Shown one piece after another: positions 47,501 through 61,500 of a DNA stretch of 64,000 bases. The stretch comes from Sarcocystis neurona. Lineage: Eukaryota > Apicomplexa > Conoidasida > Eucoccidiorida > Sarcocystidae. The number at the start of each line of letters is the position of its first letter. Positions within the stretch are counted from its first letter, which is position 1. The stretch spans positions 782,325 to 846,324 of the forward strand of contig KL647291.1 in assembly GCA_000727475.1 (NCBI GenBank). The letters run 5' to 3'. A program made the position numbers and the translations under genes. Under the pieces are notes generated by a model. The model ran no database searches and was not told the origin of the DNA. It saw only the letters and a program-made list of their open reading frames with translations.

Positions 47501-49402
47501 AGTGCTCCCTGTAGTTACCTAAGGCGGAAGGGTACTGACGCTTCAACAGGCTTTTCTAACACGTGGAGCCCAGAACAACCATCTACCTCGCTTGTCGCGG
47601 CGGCGACAAGATCCGCCCGTTGAGCGCTATGCTCGTCACATCAAGATTTTTTTAGGCAAGATCCGTTTTGTGGCAAGCGGGAAGCCATGCGCGCGGGGCA
47701 CAGCAGAAACACGGGTGTGTAGATTCACGCAGACTCGTCAACTGCACTTCTTATGTGCAAATGAATGGTCCACACTTTGATACTACTCTAATTTTCAGAA
47801 CAGAGATGTGTGTATACACCCGGCAGTTTCAGGGCTGAAGGGGAGAGTCGGAACCTTCTTCTCCTTTCCGTACAGCGTACCTTTTCGCACGGGGAACGCA
47901 GTACGCTGACACACTCTTTTAAAGTGTGTCCACTCCTGATCATACTTTAAAGTCGAGCTGAATTCAGTCGTTCGTTGACAGGTATTAACTGTTTTAGTAG
48001 GCGAAGTCAGCTGCAGAAGGTGGACGCCGTGGGCGTTCCGCAAGCGGTGGCCAGTGCCGGTTGTGCAAGTACAGATGTCCCTAAACCCATACAGGTATGG
48101 TAGTTCCCCCCCTGCACGTGAGCTTGCACAACCACATCGCAGACGCAAGTATGCTGCCACATGCATAGAATTCCGGAGTACACCAGTGTGTACGCAGGCA
48201 ATGGGTCCTCACATAGAAGAAAAACGTTAGTCTGCTATTGTTCGGACTTCCTTGTGGTTGTCAATATAGCGTGGTTCGGTGCGTCAGACCCTGGTACCCA
48301 CCATCCACACGCGCCCCTTTAAAGTTCAAAGCCTGTTCTCGAAAACCGTAGTCTGAGAATCCCATCACTTGACACACAAAACAGAATGGCAAGCACTTCG
48401 CAGTACACACATTAGGCAGACACCTGGCGTGTGTGTGGTCAGAGCAGTTCATACCAGCTGCCACGGTGCAGCAATACGGTCTCCCGTGGAGCAAAAGTGT
48501 ATAAAAACAGGTTAATGCGTGTACACGTGCATACACCTCCGCTGATACGTGCGTGTTCTTTGTATCGAAGACCTCCTTCCCGTATCGCAGCTTAGCTCGC
48601 AGAGCCTACGGTGCGTGGCTGCGGTTGAAGGCCTACTTTCGCTCAAAAGACTGGGTAGACTACAGTGGCCCGCTGGAATTTTAGTCAGTTTGTTTGCAAA
48701 TATGTGACTGGATCCAGCTGTTTTCATGTGTGCACAGTCGTAAACACACCAAGTTTCGTATCTCTGCAAAACCTGCGTCCCGCAGAGCCCGCTCTACAGA
48801 AACTGACAGGAACTTTTCGTGTACGTACAGAGATACGTATTAACTCTGCGTGTATATATCCGTATTATATCCGTATATATTCGTACGGAGAGTTCTGCAA
48901 CTTTGGTGTAGAAAATTAGGTAGCAGATGTGTGTACTCCCGCGCAAATGCTAACCGCGGCCCTAACGCCGTGAGGTGACATGTATACACACGCGTACGTC
49001 CACATAGACACAGATTATATATACATATAAAACAGGTGTCATGTCTCCAATGTGCGTGCTCCTGATTCTCTGCCTGTCTGTATTGTACAGTAAAGGATCT
49101 TCTGCGCGATACTTTCAGAAGCCTGCAATAGTAGGTCTGAAGGTCATTACTGTTCTAAATATGTCTGTGGTCTCCACATGAGAGTTGTATGCCAGATGCA
49201 ATTTTGGAATGCCGACGTTCACACAACCAGCTTCAACCGGTGAAGTGCACAGGCGTATATGCATATAAAGCGTCTTTTCCGTGCATTTTGAATCACACTG
49301 TTACATACGCGTTGTATCGGTTTAAATTCGTAGGTAGGAACAGTAGTAGTAGCAGTAGTAGTAGTAGGTGCAGCACACACTCCTGCACCTTACACAGTTT
49401 GC
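44513..49402. other. Mostly unassigned stretch with a few candidate exons
   Basis: It opens with the TA microsatellite 44552-44602, then a CAG-rich patch 44890-45290 that may hold the last exon of the preceding gene. A minus-strand frame at 46692-46393 has several Cys (NQCVTSFFPIEACGTH) and a Gln-rich end, with an acceptor-like GACCAGAG; its nature is unknown. Nothing convincing lies at 46800-49400. A short AGT-repeat (49341-49367) lies just past the acyl-CoA oxidase stop, in its likely 3' untranslated region. Confidence 0.4.
45627..45887 (+). CDS. Possible terminal exon, unrecognised
   Basis: A plus-strand frame opens after a TGA at 45624 and ends at 45887. It reads soluble-looking sequence: TGVSAAVVVGRVRTAALSPD, GTCVCLAAWRKKEG, then an acidic stretch with EEEKENDEKPSAVSRA. 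Two acceptor-like AGs lie at its left edge (CTGAG, GTCTGAG). No upstream partner exon was found and no family is recognised. Confidence 0.25.
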   Translation, partial: EDNSNGRKFTGVSAAVVVGRVRTAALSPDSTTYVSGTCVCLAAWRKKEGAHLVQAPSPSLHCEEEKENDEKPSAVSRAVAHASFHG

Positions 49403-52400
49403 TCATAGCTTTGCTCGATGAGATCTTCTCTCAGGATGCAGGATATACTGGAGATGCTCATAATATCCTGGAGCGACGTCTACTTTATTTAAAGCTTCCA
49501 GTTTCGTGGACTCCATCAGCGCCTCGTAGACCCGGCCGTCGTACCTGCGCCGGTTAGAACGAGCAGCAAACAATACTTCTGTTTTGCACGCTACAGAAGC
49601 CTCCTCCACTGAAATAGGGCAATGTTGAAAGGCAACACTTACGTCAGCCATCTGCCTCTTCTGGTTCCCATACAGCTCATCCACGGGACACGAAAATGCA
49701 CGTACAACCGGGAAGCAGGATTGTTAGGAAGAAGAAGACGGGTTTTTCACCGACTCTGCCTCTCCGGAAAACTTTGCTGAACTACGGCACACTCGTCTGT
49801 CTCTGATTCAAATTCTCCCAGAAGCGCTTCGTTGACCACATTTCTTGAAGAAAATCGGCCTACACAGTTTCTCCACTCAGCGGAGAACGAAAACGACGGA
49901 AGAGCGGCACGGTGGCGTACGGTTTGCAACCACAGCAGCAGTAGAAAAGTTGAAAACACGCCTGTTCCGCAAAGGAGAGCTATTTTGTCAGTTTATCATT
50001 GACGCGAAGGTTGAAGCATTTCAGTTTTCCAAGGCGCAAGATTCTTGGCTCCTAAAAAAAGTGCGAAATCTTGTTAGACGTCTGCACGAATGCCACTTTT
50101 GTTTTATGGTCTAACGTCATTCCAAGTGTAGCGACGTCGTATATATGTGCAGCGAACGAGCGGCTGGATGTGCCGTCTCTCACCTGCCGAGTGCGGAATT
50201 CAGAAGCTGATCCGGTATCCAAAAGGCGTCGGCGATGCCGACTGCATTGGGTCGGATACTTCTAAGAACCTTTTTGAAAACAGTCATCATCAGATCCTGA
50301 GTGCCCACGTCAAACGCGTCTGCGGCAAAAAATTCCCCAAGAAATTCGTCGCACCACGACAGAGCCAGACACAGCCAGAGTTCGCGCCAAACTGATCGGA
50401 CCGCAGCACATTCCAAATTTCCATTCTCAATGGCGTCGAAAAATATCTGCAAAATCAGCACATGTGCGTGAGCAACTGTCAAACGAGTAAACTCAATTTT
50501 CACCACATCCAGCGCTTCTGTGGCGGACATCCCGTTCCGGACGCACGTGGCGTACTGCTTGGCGGCGCTGTAGATCTGGAAACATGACCTTCAGAAACAG
50601 CAAACGCACCGAAAGAGGCGGTAGCGCTAAGAAAAGCGGGAAAAGCGGCGAAACGAGGAAGTGAAGGCGACAGTTTGGGTGGCGGAGCTTTCCCCGGCGT
50701 CCGTTCCCACTTGTAGTCCACCCGATGTGCGTATACACACGTGTGCCGAGGGGTGGAGCAAATACACGGTGCTTGAGAGAAGCAGCTGGCGATCTGCACG
50801 ATCTGCGTATACACAGGTGCTCCGGGAAGGTGGAGCAAATACACGACACATTAGAGAAACAGCTGGCGATCTTGGCAGAGAGGGACGCGAAGGGAGGGAG
50901 CCGGAGACAGAGACGTTGTCGCGAACGCGCAGCGGTGAAAACAGGCACGGGTGTGCGTAAACACCGCTGTGGGGTGACGTTGGCCGACCAACTTACCCTG
51001 GAATGAAGAACAAGAGACCAGGATATCAGGGAAAGTAACAAGGAGAAGAACTCAAGGCAGTTAAGACACACGCATCGATACACCGTAATGCAAAGTCTAT
51101 CTTTGTGACAATGTACACGAAGACGTCAGCAGTGCGCATGTCTATAAACACACTTAGGTACTCGATGCAAACTCATGATTTGCTAAGTCAAACGCAGGTG
51201 AACTGAAACGGGAAATGAACGATCAAAAATCTTTCCTGCTGCGAGTATTCACGTGAGTCATACGCACACTCGCCTCCACATGGTTGTTCTTCTACATGTG
51301 TACCTATTTATAGACGCGGCGGCTAGGAAGGTATTCTCATGACAGCGTGGAAGAGGTGCAAATCTTCTTGTCGTGCAACCCTTACACCGCTGGAATACTG
51401 CGAAGTGTAAATGCAGCGAGCAGCAGGCAACACGCAGTCGCCTGCCTCCTCCTTCTCAACTGCGTAACGCAGTGCCACATAGACCCACAAAATTAGTCTC
51501 ACCTTCTTTTGAAGGCTGCGAGAAGCCACTGAGGATCGGACCAAGCCTCCTCACTACCACCAGAAACACGGGCTTTATCAAAAGGGTCAAAGTTGTAGAC
51601 GTAAGCAAGCGTAGAACCTATTGCACCTGCAAGCTCTTCTCCTATCATCTTCTTCTGCACGACTTGCAAAAGTATTCTCGCGGCTTGCACGGACAAAACG
51701 ACGCGGTCGCCCTGTAGATCAAACACATCGGACAAGTATTCGTCAGCTGTTGCAGGGAGCGTGTCCCACATATGGCTTAAACAGAGTTTGAAGGCTGGGC
51801 TAGGAAGGGTTACACGGTGGCTAAGTGGCAACCTTTACTGCAGTGTACAGTGCGTGAACTCGAATAGACTGAGCACAAGTGCCGTCCAAGATCGACATTT
51901 TCTCAGCCAGCCGTTCCAGAATGCTTGTTCGCTCCTCTGTCTCAACGTGATGTCTCTCTGCGCGTTGGCGTGCCGGACTGTCATGCGGAGACTCTCGACA
52001 AGTAGAACCATAACCGTACGCGGCTGGGTGTACTTGGGAAAAAATTTTTAAACAACTAGAGACCTTCTCGAGTAGACATGTCTACGGGACTGGGACAAAG
52101 GGAGGAACACCCACCTCGTAAGTTGCGACGGGTACAAAGTTGGCGTACTGAATTGAAATTCCCGACGCCAGCATGTAGCCATGGCCTCCGCAGGCTTTCC
52201 TGCATCTTTCTATTCCTTCTGCTACATAAAAAGACATGGTTGCCTTTAAACAGCTTGTCACTGCATGCATTTCTTTTAACTTTGAGAAGTCCCCTTGCTG
52301 TAACTCCAGCTGGAGAAGAACAAAAGAGAACAGGCGAAAGACCTGACAGAAAATCCCGAGTAGTTTTGGACGAAGTTTCGTGTGATTCCGCTCCATATAA

Positions 52401-55400
52401 TAAAAGGATAAAGCTATGAGTAGATAGCATCCTGACGCTGGCACCATTAGACTGTGAAGAGAGATCTAACTCGAATATGCCTTCAATCACTGCTGTCCCT
52501 CAGAGTGTTCTGTACGTAACAGCGCAGAAGCGAGACGACCGAAGTTGTCTCCCTGGTCCAGCAAGTCGTGTTTCCAGTTTTGGTCTGATTTGTGGAGTCT
52601 GAGCGATCATACTTTGCCTGATTGAAGCTATTCCACACAAATGGTCGAATTAGACAAGACATCTCCATACGCCCGCGAATGGATCTCCCCTTTCGGCTTC
52701 TGGACTACTTTGCTTCCCCGTAGACCGTATCTGTTCCACGACACGCGACTGTACACATGCCCGAATTGTAGAGGACAGATCATGCTACTGAAGAAAGACG
52801 ATGGAGTTTTTGACAGACCACTCTGTGACGATGTTGTGTCCCACTTCAACTGGTAAGCCGCCAAATGACGTCGTACAGTTCTGAAGTATTTCACTGCCTA
52901 TAAATTACGCTTCCGACTACTCCTGCAGGACTGCGGTGCTGCAGCCTCGTGTTATGCAGAGATAGCCTACGGATCTTGGACGCACATTCCAGCACCACAT
53001 ATTTGTGTTCACAAGACAGTGCCCGCAGATAACTGTAGGAGACACGGTACAATGTATATCTAGTGTCACTGTTTCTGTGTCGCGAAAGAATTCGTCAATC
53101 AGGCACGTGTCCTGAACGCAGAAAGCGTCCGCGGTGAAAGTGCTTCACAGCGACAGGTGAACTTAGAGGGGGTGAGTTGCCAGGTCGGCAAGGTAGGGAA
53201 GCGCCCGCTCGCACGGGAGGGTTTCACTCGGATTTTCTGCTTCAATCACACTCTATTAAGACGTGCTGGTAGAACTGTGGGTCCTTTATCTCTTTGAAAC
53301 AAAATCCGCCAAGCTTCCTTTCCTGTCTAGTGAAGCTCGCCGGGGGCGCGCTTTGAAAAGACTGGGTCTGCTGGCCAGGGTAGTCTACGTTTGATTCACA
53401 TTCACCCACCTTACGTCCTCGTGCAGGGTGACCTATAAAAGACATTTATGCAGGACGCTCATTCCCAATCCCTGGTACTGTGGAGACACTATTTCCGGAC
53501 TGCCAATATGCTTTGGTACGAAGAAGTAACCTCATTTCTCCATCTCGTCTAACATACACTACTGGACCTATTCAGCGACAGCCTTTTAAGTGATTCCTTC
53601 TTACGAGGAAAGTTGTGTAGAACCGATCCATCCAGAGGCCAGTGACAGTGAAAGCCACAGCGGCAGCGAGGAGAGGAAATAGCGTATGTTGCTGTGTGCT
53701 GTAGTCGAGAACTTGGACCTCCCCTCCAGCACTCTGTGCTGTGTCTTCGGGTTTTCCCATATTCATTCCGAATTGTCGCCGCACAGCGCTATATCTAACC
53801 ATGGTAACAAGATAGCGTGCGACACATGGAAACATGCATTTCATGTTAAGGAAATGCTAAACTAGCTCGTGCTACGTTTTTTCCCTAGTTCCTCCTATCA
53901 CGCAAGTAACTCAGAGAACGCAGATTTTCCTACTCCGGCACTACGCCTGACCGACCGCACCGACTTAACCGCCAGAGTGAGAAAAACCACAGTTTCTACC
54001 ATGAAAAAAGAAAGACAGCGACTGACGTTCAGCGCAGAGGCGGCAGCGAAGGCGGCAGCACAAAAGGTGCACACGTTGTTACGCTGCATCTGGCTTCTTG
54101 TGGATGAACGTGACAACACTTGTAATCTCCGAGTCACTTGGACGTCGATGCACCATGAATGATAGAGACATGCTTTAACTATCTGTTTCCGGAGAGTGCA
54201 TGGAACATTCCTTACGTCTGTCGTTTCCCTTCCATAGAATGGACAAACGGTCAGGCAGGCCTTTTTCACCCAATCAATTTCGCCACTCGCGTGTGAACTG
54301 TAGAATGACAGATGAGTTGTCGCGTGTTACTGGAGTCTATGAGACGCTGTTGTTCGCAAGCCTTTCCGCCCTGCCTCACCAAAAGTGAACGCGGCTTGAG
54401 TTGTGATCAGGAGATACTGACTGCTTTGCGACACGGAACCAACTAATTCCGCAGCTGTGCAAACGTAGTAGGCTCTGATATCATGGGTTTTCACTGCACG
54501 GGTAGTGACTCGAGGAAAAGTTCACTCACCCAACCCGTTCCCACGTTTGTGCTACTTCGTCCCGGACACCTCATGACAGCTCAAGACTGCGTGACCACTG
54601 CGTGAACTCAAGGTGATTCATAGTATTCACCCCTCGACGGAGATCCACAACAAAGGGAGTCTTCGACATGGTCAACAACTGGGGTTGCCTCTCTCAGTTT
54701 CTTAGTTACAAACGTCTCCACTTGGTTGCAACACCGTACTTGACTATGTCCACCTGGTATTCACGTACGACTTGTCTACGTGTTACTGTTGATCTGCGTT
54801 GTTGTGCTCCAGAAGTGTGCCGCTTTACTCTTGTAGAACGGCGCCTGAAGAAGTCACATGAATGGCCGATGTAAGGAGACAGCTCAAAGCATGAAAGCAC
54901 ACTCTACCTTATTGCAATGACGACGCTCTTTGCCAGGTGGACTCCTGCTGCCATGATAATTTGTTTACGGGTGAAGGTCATCGTGCCATACATCAGCTTT
55001 CTGTTTCCTTGCACCTTGTATTGTCCGTTGCTATCGACGTGAGAAAATCGCATCAGCAAGTGTCTTCGCGGAATTCGCACGCTCTTGAAGATCACCCCTC
55101 CATTGTCCATGCTATTGTATCCGAGTTTCTTCCCGATGTGAAAGAGCAGCACACCCGGCAAACTCTTGTGTGTCTCGAGGTCTCTCACCTAGACACAGAA
55201 GTCAGAAGCAGGTAGAACCACCGTAGCTAATACGAACATTATGTACCAGTACTTGCAATCTACGGCGCGTCACGCAGCACAGCGTTCTGCACATACTACC
55301 TCGCCCCTAATTCTGGACAGTGGTACAAGTTCCCCTACACATTGAAATACATGTGCATACATGTATACTGTGTTGTTTATCCGTATACGCACTCGGTAAT

Positions 55401-58400
55401 CAGACAATTAAGTCCACGATTTTTTGCGCTGTAATAGGGGCATAGTCAGACGCATCCACGTTTGACTAAGTACAACGATGCTTGATAGTTTAGCAGCGAC
55501 GTCTTCCCCTACCTGACAGTACACGACGGCTTTACGCAACTTGTTGCACCCTGCGTGTGCTCAACATGTCTGTGTCATAGTCACGGAGGCTCGACCTTAA
55601 ACTACTAGACAAGGCGTCAGCCAAAAACGTGAGGTTTGAGGCAACTCCGGGGGATACGTACTTACAGGTTTCCTTGTGAGCGCGTGGTCGGTTTTCACTG
55701 TTGTAGACACACGGTTATGTGCAGCTTTGTATCCACAATATTTAGTCGTGTGTACTGCGCCAGTGGGCCGTGATGTACCCGTATAGGCACACTACTGTGT
55801 ATTTCATTTTGTAGATGTACCTCTTCGTTCTTGCAGACGACTGCGCAGGAAAGGAAAAACTCTTGCAAACACATACTACCGAAATGAGGACAACATGCGG
55901 AGAGCAGATCTACTGTTATCTGGAAGATACTATTGAAATTCCTCCACCGAAACTGGGAAGCAGATTGCGGGGGAGCTCTGTAGGCTTCACTTCGTGCTGT
56001 ATCGGTCACGAAAGTTCCATACTTCCTTCAGGTTAAAGTTGTGCGTATAATACGATTCCAATAAATTCTTTGCTACCATTCTGTGGAACGACAAGGATTT
56101 ACAAAGGCGTTGCACGTGCTGCTCCAGATATTGAAGAATGGCTCCCTGCGCGGAATTCTATTCCGTTTAGATAGGAATAGAATTAGAAGCAGGAAAAGTC
56201 CAGTATCATAGTAGGAGCAGCAACGGTACTCTCTGTCGCTCTTGTGACACTGTGCGGGGGAACCAGCAGTGGAGTTACTTTTACTACTATTGCGAAAGTC
56301 GTCAGCAAGAACGCGAAGCGGAGCGTATTTGTGACTTTGAAGAGTGTCCTATAATTTGTTGCACCACAGAAACTAACAATTATATGCCGGACAATGTGAA
56401 GGTAGGGCGACAGTCCAAGCGTAGAGCCTCTTTCGTCGTACGGGATCCGCAGATCTACGCATGCGTACGTTTTCTTTCTCACCCGCCCAGTACAAAATCC
56501 TGTATTCACCAACGTTCTCACGCCTTAATAAATGCATGGTCGCATGTAAGGTGAAGTGAATATTCCTGTCAATAAGACACAGACTCCATCGCAGGGACAA
56601 CTACAGGCATGAACAGGCTAGCTTACGGATGCACGAGCTGCTGTTTACAGGGATGCGCAGGAAAGCACAAACACGTTTTCGGATACATGGCCTGTCACCT
56701 TGCACGCTATCCTCACATGAAGAAAAGTGAGCGCGGACTCGTCTTTTGTAGGCTGCGGGCTGACTCACATGCAGTGCATACTTCTGCGAAGACAAGAACT
56801 GTAAAAGAGAGATACTCTGACTTATGCGCGGAGGTAGACAAATATGTGTGCAACTGGATAAAAACACAGAAACTCACGTACACAGGGAGGCGCGTAGATG
56901 CGCAGGCAGCTGAAGAAAAATTGTTGTCGGTTCGATTTCGCCGTTTCCCACCTGCACAATGAACGGGTGAACCCCGTAGTCGTGACCCCGTATGAGGAGA
57001 CGCGCCATACAAACGCAGTGCGTGCATGACTTTGCGATTCCTCCTGGCCACCACTTCGTTGCTTGGAGATTGGGAGTATTGAGTACCCACTCGTCGTTAC
57101 TCTCGTCAAATTCTGCTGTTGTTTCCAAGCCTGCGACGTTAGATCCATGCCCTAGTTCAGTTTGGCAGTACGTCCCCAAAATGCGGAAATCCCTTGCAAG
57201 CGGAACCCAGTGTCGTGCCTTAAACAAGGAGGAAGACGTATAGTATGGCAGGAGGGGTGAAGCACGTAAGCAGCAGACATAAGCGGGAGCACTGCTGACA
57301 TGATAGGCGTACGTCTGTGTATAGATATGCGTGTTTTTCTGTGCTTGTGCATCTACAATGTACCGACACACGAATGTACGCATGCATGTCCGTATGCATC
57401 TGTGGGTGTCTGTACGTCTACGCACGCATAAATATATGCATACATATACACATATAGAGCACTCCCCCAACGTTGCAAGGCGCCTGCAGACACATATGAA
57501 GTGAAAGACGAAGAAACACAATGTGCGCTGCAGGTGTATGCACCTACGTATAGACATTTCCCCATCGCGGTCAGTACGGCACATGCCCATACGATACACT
57601 CTGTCACGTTTGCGTATCCCACAAAGTACTACTCGAGTGAATTATATCCACATAAATGAGTCGGAAAAAGTAAACCTCAGGCCTCAGGTAAACCATCGCC
57701 CCTTCACAATACCTTGCGCGCCGTTGTGCCGAGGGGGAAAAATAAGAAAGTAAAACGCTTATTGTCTTGAAGTTAACTTGTGAACGCGTACGCAAACATA
57801 AATCCGGGTTTACTTTGTTGCACATTGAATACACGCACAACGAATATGGTCATCTTTATCGATACGGTCGAAGGGACAACGCCTATCGCTACACGCCTCA
57901 AGGATGTTTCGTTTTTTGTTTGCATCAACCTGCGTGGAGATAGCTTGCGCCTATCAAAGACACCAAAGCATGTCTCCTTTCCATCACGCATCAGATAATC
58001 CACCAACTAAGCGTCTGTTGAACAGGGAGGTGTCGCTGCCCAGAAAGTGAGAAAGAATGAAAAGAGTTTACTATAGAGGGTGTCTTTCCTGCTCCCCATG
58101 TGACCTTTGAGAGCTGAGCTCCTAAAGGAGCAGGTACACCTGTACAAAATATCCGTTCACATGCGTCTCTCTTTATTCATTTATGTAAAGTAGTTACCTG
58201 CTTACTTGTTCGTCATCGCACATAATTTGTAGGGTGGGGAGGAACATGGTAAGATGGAGCATGATAAACATGTCCTCTCCTGCCAGTATCTGCAGAAGGG
58301 CCACGGCTTCTTCTGCCTCATTGAGTTTCAATTGTCTCATGAGTTTGACCACTTCTTCAGCCAACCTGCAGGCATTTAGGTACTGCACTGCCCCTCCATC

Positions 58401-58583
58401 AGCAGCCCACAAATAGCGCAGGTCGAAGGCGGGGTTTCGAAACACAAGAGCTGCCAGCTTTCGCAATAAAGAATAATTCCTCTGTCCATAAAGAGCCAGG
58501 GCGAAGTCTGCAGCCTTAAAAGAAGCCTTCTCTCGCTCGGTGAGCAGATCGGGATTTACTTTCGAAGAGGAAGAAGCACTCAT
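49403..58583 (-). CDS. Peroxisomal acyl-CoA oxidase, complete, with C-terminal PTS1
   Basis: Catalyses the first step of peroxisomal beta-oxidation: acyl-CoA plus O2 gives trans-2-enoyl-CoA plus H2O2, using FAD. Eight exons join in phase to 681 aa: 58583-58206, 57218-56952, 55188-54908, 53794-53605, 52309-52115, 51711-51503, 50567-50184, 49544-49403. Start ATG 58583 has AAAATG context and gives the family N-terminus ([13 protein letters not shown]). Visible motifs: [13 protein letters not shown] (residues 141-153), [43 protein letters not shown] (410-417) and VATYEGD with the catalytic base Glu437 at the exon 5-6 junction. Near the end come [11 protein letters not shown] and [10 protein letters not shown]. 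Length and order match animal ACOX1. The last residues are His-Arg-Ala-Lys-Leu-stop; AKL fits the peroxisomal PTS1 pattern. Introns are 0.4-1.8 kb. No frameshift or missing key residue is seen. Confidence 0.95.
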
Positions 58584-61500
58584 TTTGACTACCGAAGAAG
58601 TGCAGACACATGAAGAGAAGCAAGCAGAGGAGAGGAGGGAAACCTTCAAAGATTTTCAGAGTGGGAGATGTGTCGTAGAGGGTGCATATCAATTGATTAA
58701 TATGTATTTACACACGTATCTGCATATTTATGTGTCAGCATTAATTCGTAGACGCAAATCCATATTTGTAATGCTCAGATGCAGTTATTCTCATCTGGCA
58801 TTAGTGTCCCGCTGCGGTGAGCATGTATTCATATTGGCGCCCGGACGCACGATAGTCTATTTTTACGAAGTCGGTTATGATTCGTGTATGTTGCCGTACA
58901 TCTGCTGTTGCCACCACGTACGCTTTGCTGTGCATGCCCGACTACGTGTAAGTGTACCTCCGGTTCTCCATGACATACGAAAAAACTGCGGGAGAATATT
59001 ACTACGTCTCCTGCGCAAGAGAAGCGCTGAGTTCCTTGGAAAGGGTGAAGCTTTTTGCTACCAGAACGCGAGGGTAACAATACCACCCGTGTATATTTCT
59101 CAGCTTTGAGTCTGAAAGGACTAGTTTCGTCTACTTTCATGCGATGGTTCGGGTTTCTCAGCTTCGACGATGCTATGTTACCTTCACTGACATATTATTT
59201 AGAGAGTTTTTTCCTGTTTCGCGATCCCGTTGTCTCGGTTAACCCTCCAGGTAAAGTGTATTGGATAGCGGAACTTCCGCTAATCAGGGGGAGTCGTCAG
59301 CATGTCGTTTTTTGCTCCTTTTCACGGAGGTGTTGAATCAGGTCGGTACAACGCGTTGTACTTCAACATAGGCTACAGGCGGGAAACTTCGATGTACCGA
59401 AACTGCTTGTAGATTCAATGCGTTTCAAGAGCTACTGTGTATAACCGTCCTTTTCTTGGGGGTTTGCTGGCTTCAAGTTGTTGTTGAAATTCACACACCT
59501 GCGTGTCTGTAAAAATGAAGGCTGCGGAATTGCAGATAGATATAGGTGAGCGTGCAAGCTGAGCAATTATCCTGAGGGCTGAACAGGTAACAGATATCAA
59601 TTGCTTTGCGGACAACCCCAGCAAAAACTAGGGTCTCGCTCGGGGGTCCCCCAAGGAGAACAGGGTTTCCCTCCACAACTTTCTGAATTTACGAATGCAT
59701 CTCCGTTCAAGCGTCTCTGTTGTTGCCTAGTGCTACGTGAGTCTACACAAGGACACGTATACACATTTGCGGAGACACGGACGAGCCTCGACATTTTAAG
59801 GGACCAGCCAGGTTCGCACCTTGTACAACAGAGATACCAGCGCGGAGGTGATAACCGGCTGTTCTTCAGCACTCTCGGTCATGTGGCTGAAGTTGGTTAA
59901 CAAGATGGCTCAGGTTCGCTTGCTGTATATGGTAGGTGACGCACTGCACCTTTCTAGAGCGTCGCATTTCTTCAGCAATCTCTGTTTTGTAGCTTAACTT
60001 TGTTGAAACTATGGCTCAGGTTCACGTAGTGTGTGCAGGAGGTGACAAACTTTACCTTTTTACACCACGGTAGTTACCTTGAGTTTTGACAAGTAACTGT
60101 CGCAAGCAATATACCTGTCAGTTAGAATGCGGGACTAATCTGCACAAAGTGACGAGCTCTGCCGGCCGTCCGAGTCCCGTCTTTAGGGGAATTCTGCAGG
60201 TCTTGACAGCGGAGCGGTGCATTGCAGGGCGCACTGTCACATACGTGCGGAGCGTGGTGTTCTACAATAGGTGCGTGTCCATATGCATATATATATATAT
60301 ACACATTTGTGCACATATACCAAATATATGCATGAGGAAACACCTACACATATGTATGTATGTAGGTGTGTTGATACACATGTGTCTACGTACGCAACTG
60401 TGACGCACAGGTAACGATGCACCAGTAAATACTATGTATTGTTGTCTTAGTCTACTTGGAGCGCAGCACGCGTGCACGACGGTCAATCGTACACTGGGTC
60501 TGCGCACATGTCCGTTTTGCGAAAAATTTGGCGAAGACTACGCGCCTTGAAAAAGACGGAAGTGCCTTATGCGTCATTGGTTTAATGAGCCCATAAAGCA
60601 TTATTGTTGAGCACCCTAGTTTGTACGCTAGCGTCATCAACGACGGAACTTCACCTCCGTCCATCACACCGCTCGAACTACGTCATTTGGTGCACTTTTT
60701 TTCTGAAAAGAGAGCAGCAGCGTTTCCTGCAAACCGTCTTGCATATACTTTCGTGTTGACGAATGTGCGTCTTCACATCTGCATGATGCAACGCCGCTTG
60801 CAGTGTAAGCAGATGACAGCAGCGTGTGCCCAACCGCCTGCTTCTCTACCCGAATATATACATGCGTCATCAAATACTTATGTCAACATCCATGTGAAAG
60901 GCGTGTAGAAATACACATTACTAGACGAGGCCTACGTCTCACAGGCATACACGCGTACCCACACTATCAATGCATCCACGTCTGTATATTTTGGTTTTTC
61001 TTTGACAGATTCTCGCAGTCTACAAGCACACCATCACTACCGATGTGTCTGCGTAGACGTTCTTCGGTTTTTGCAGACGCAACCACGAGCTGTCCAGCCT
61101 TGGGACCGGCCGCGTACGTGAATGTACAAACCGCCACAAAGCATTTGTAGGGCTACTCCTGAAACCCCCCGTGTAGGTGAACGTACAAACGCCGCCTTGA
61201 CACATAGAAGTACGTGCACCACATGACCAACTACTCTTAACCTAACTTGTACAAACTGACTGGCCCTGTCTGCGGAGTAATACCTATACTGATCTCAGCG
61301 GCAAAAACGTGGTTCTCGCACGTTGAAAACAAGGGTGTGCGATGGGTGTCGCTGTGGAAAATGGTGTGGCACAACGCAAATAACAGACAATACTACATTA
61401 TTATTCTGCATGGCCACGTCTTCTCCTGTTTCTGACGCCGCATGTTCTTTACTGTTGACATATCTTTAGCTTTACAACGGTTCATGATGCCGCGGACACT

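Noticed and set aside
58584..58649. An upstream in-frame start for acyl-CoA oxidase
   Set aside because: The upstream codon is TTG and the intervening residues are not family-like. ATG 58583 in AAAATG context gives the expected N-terminus.
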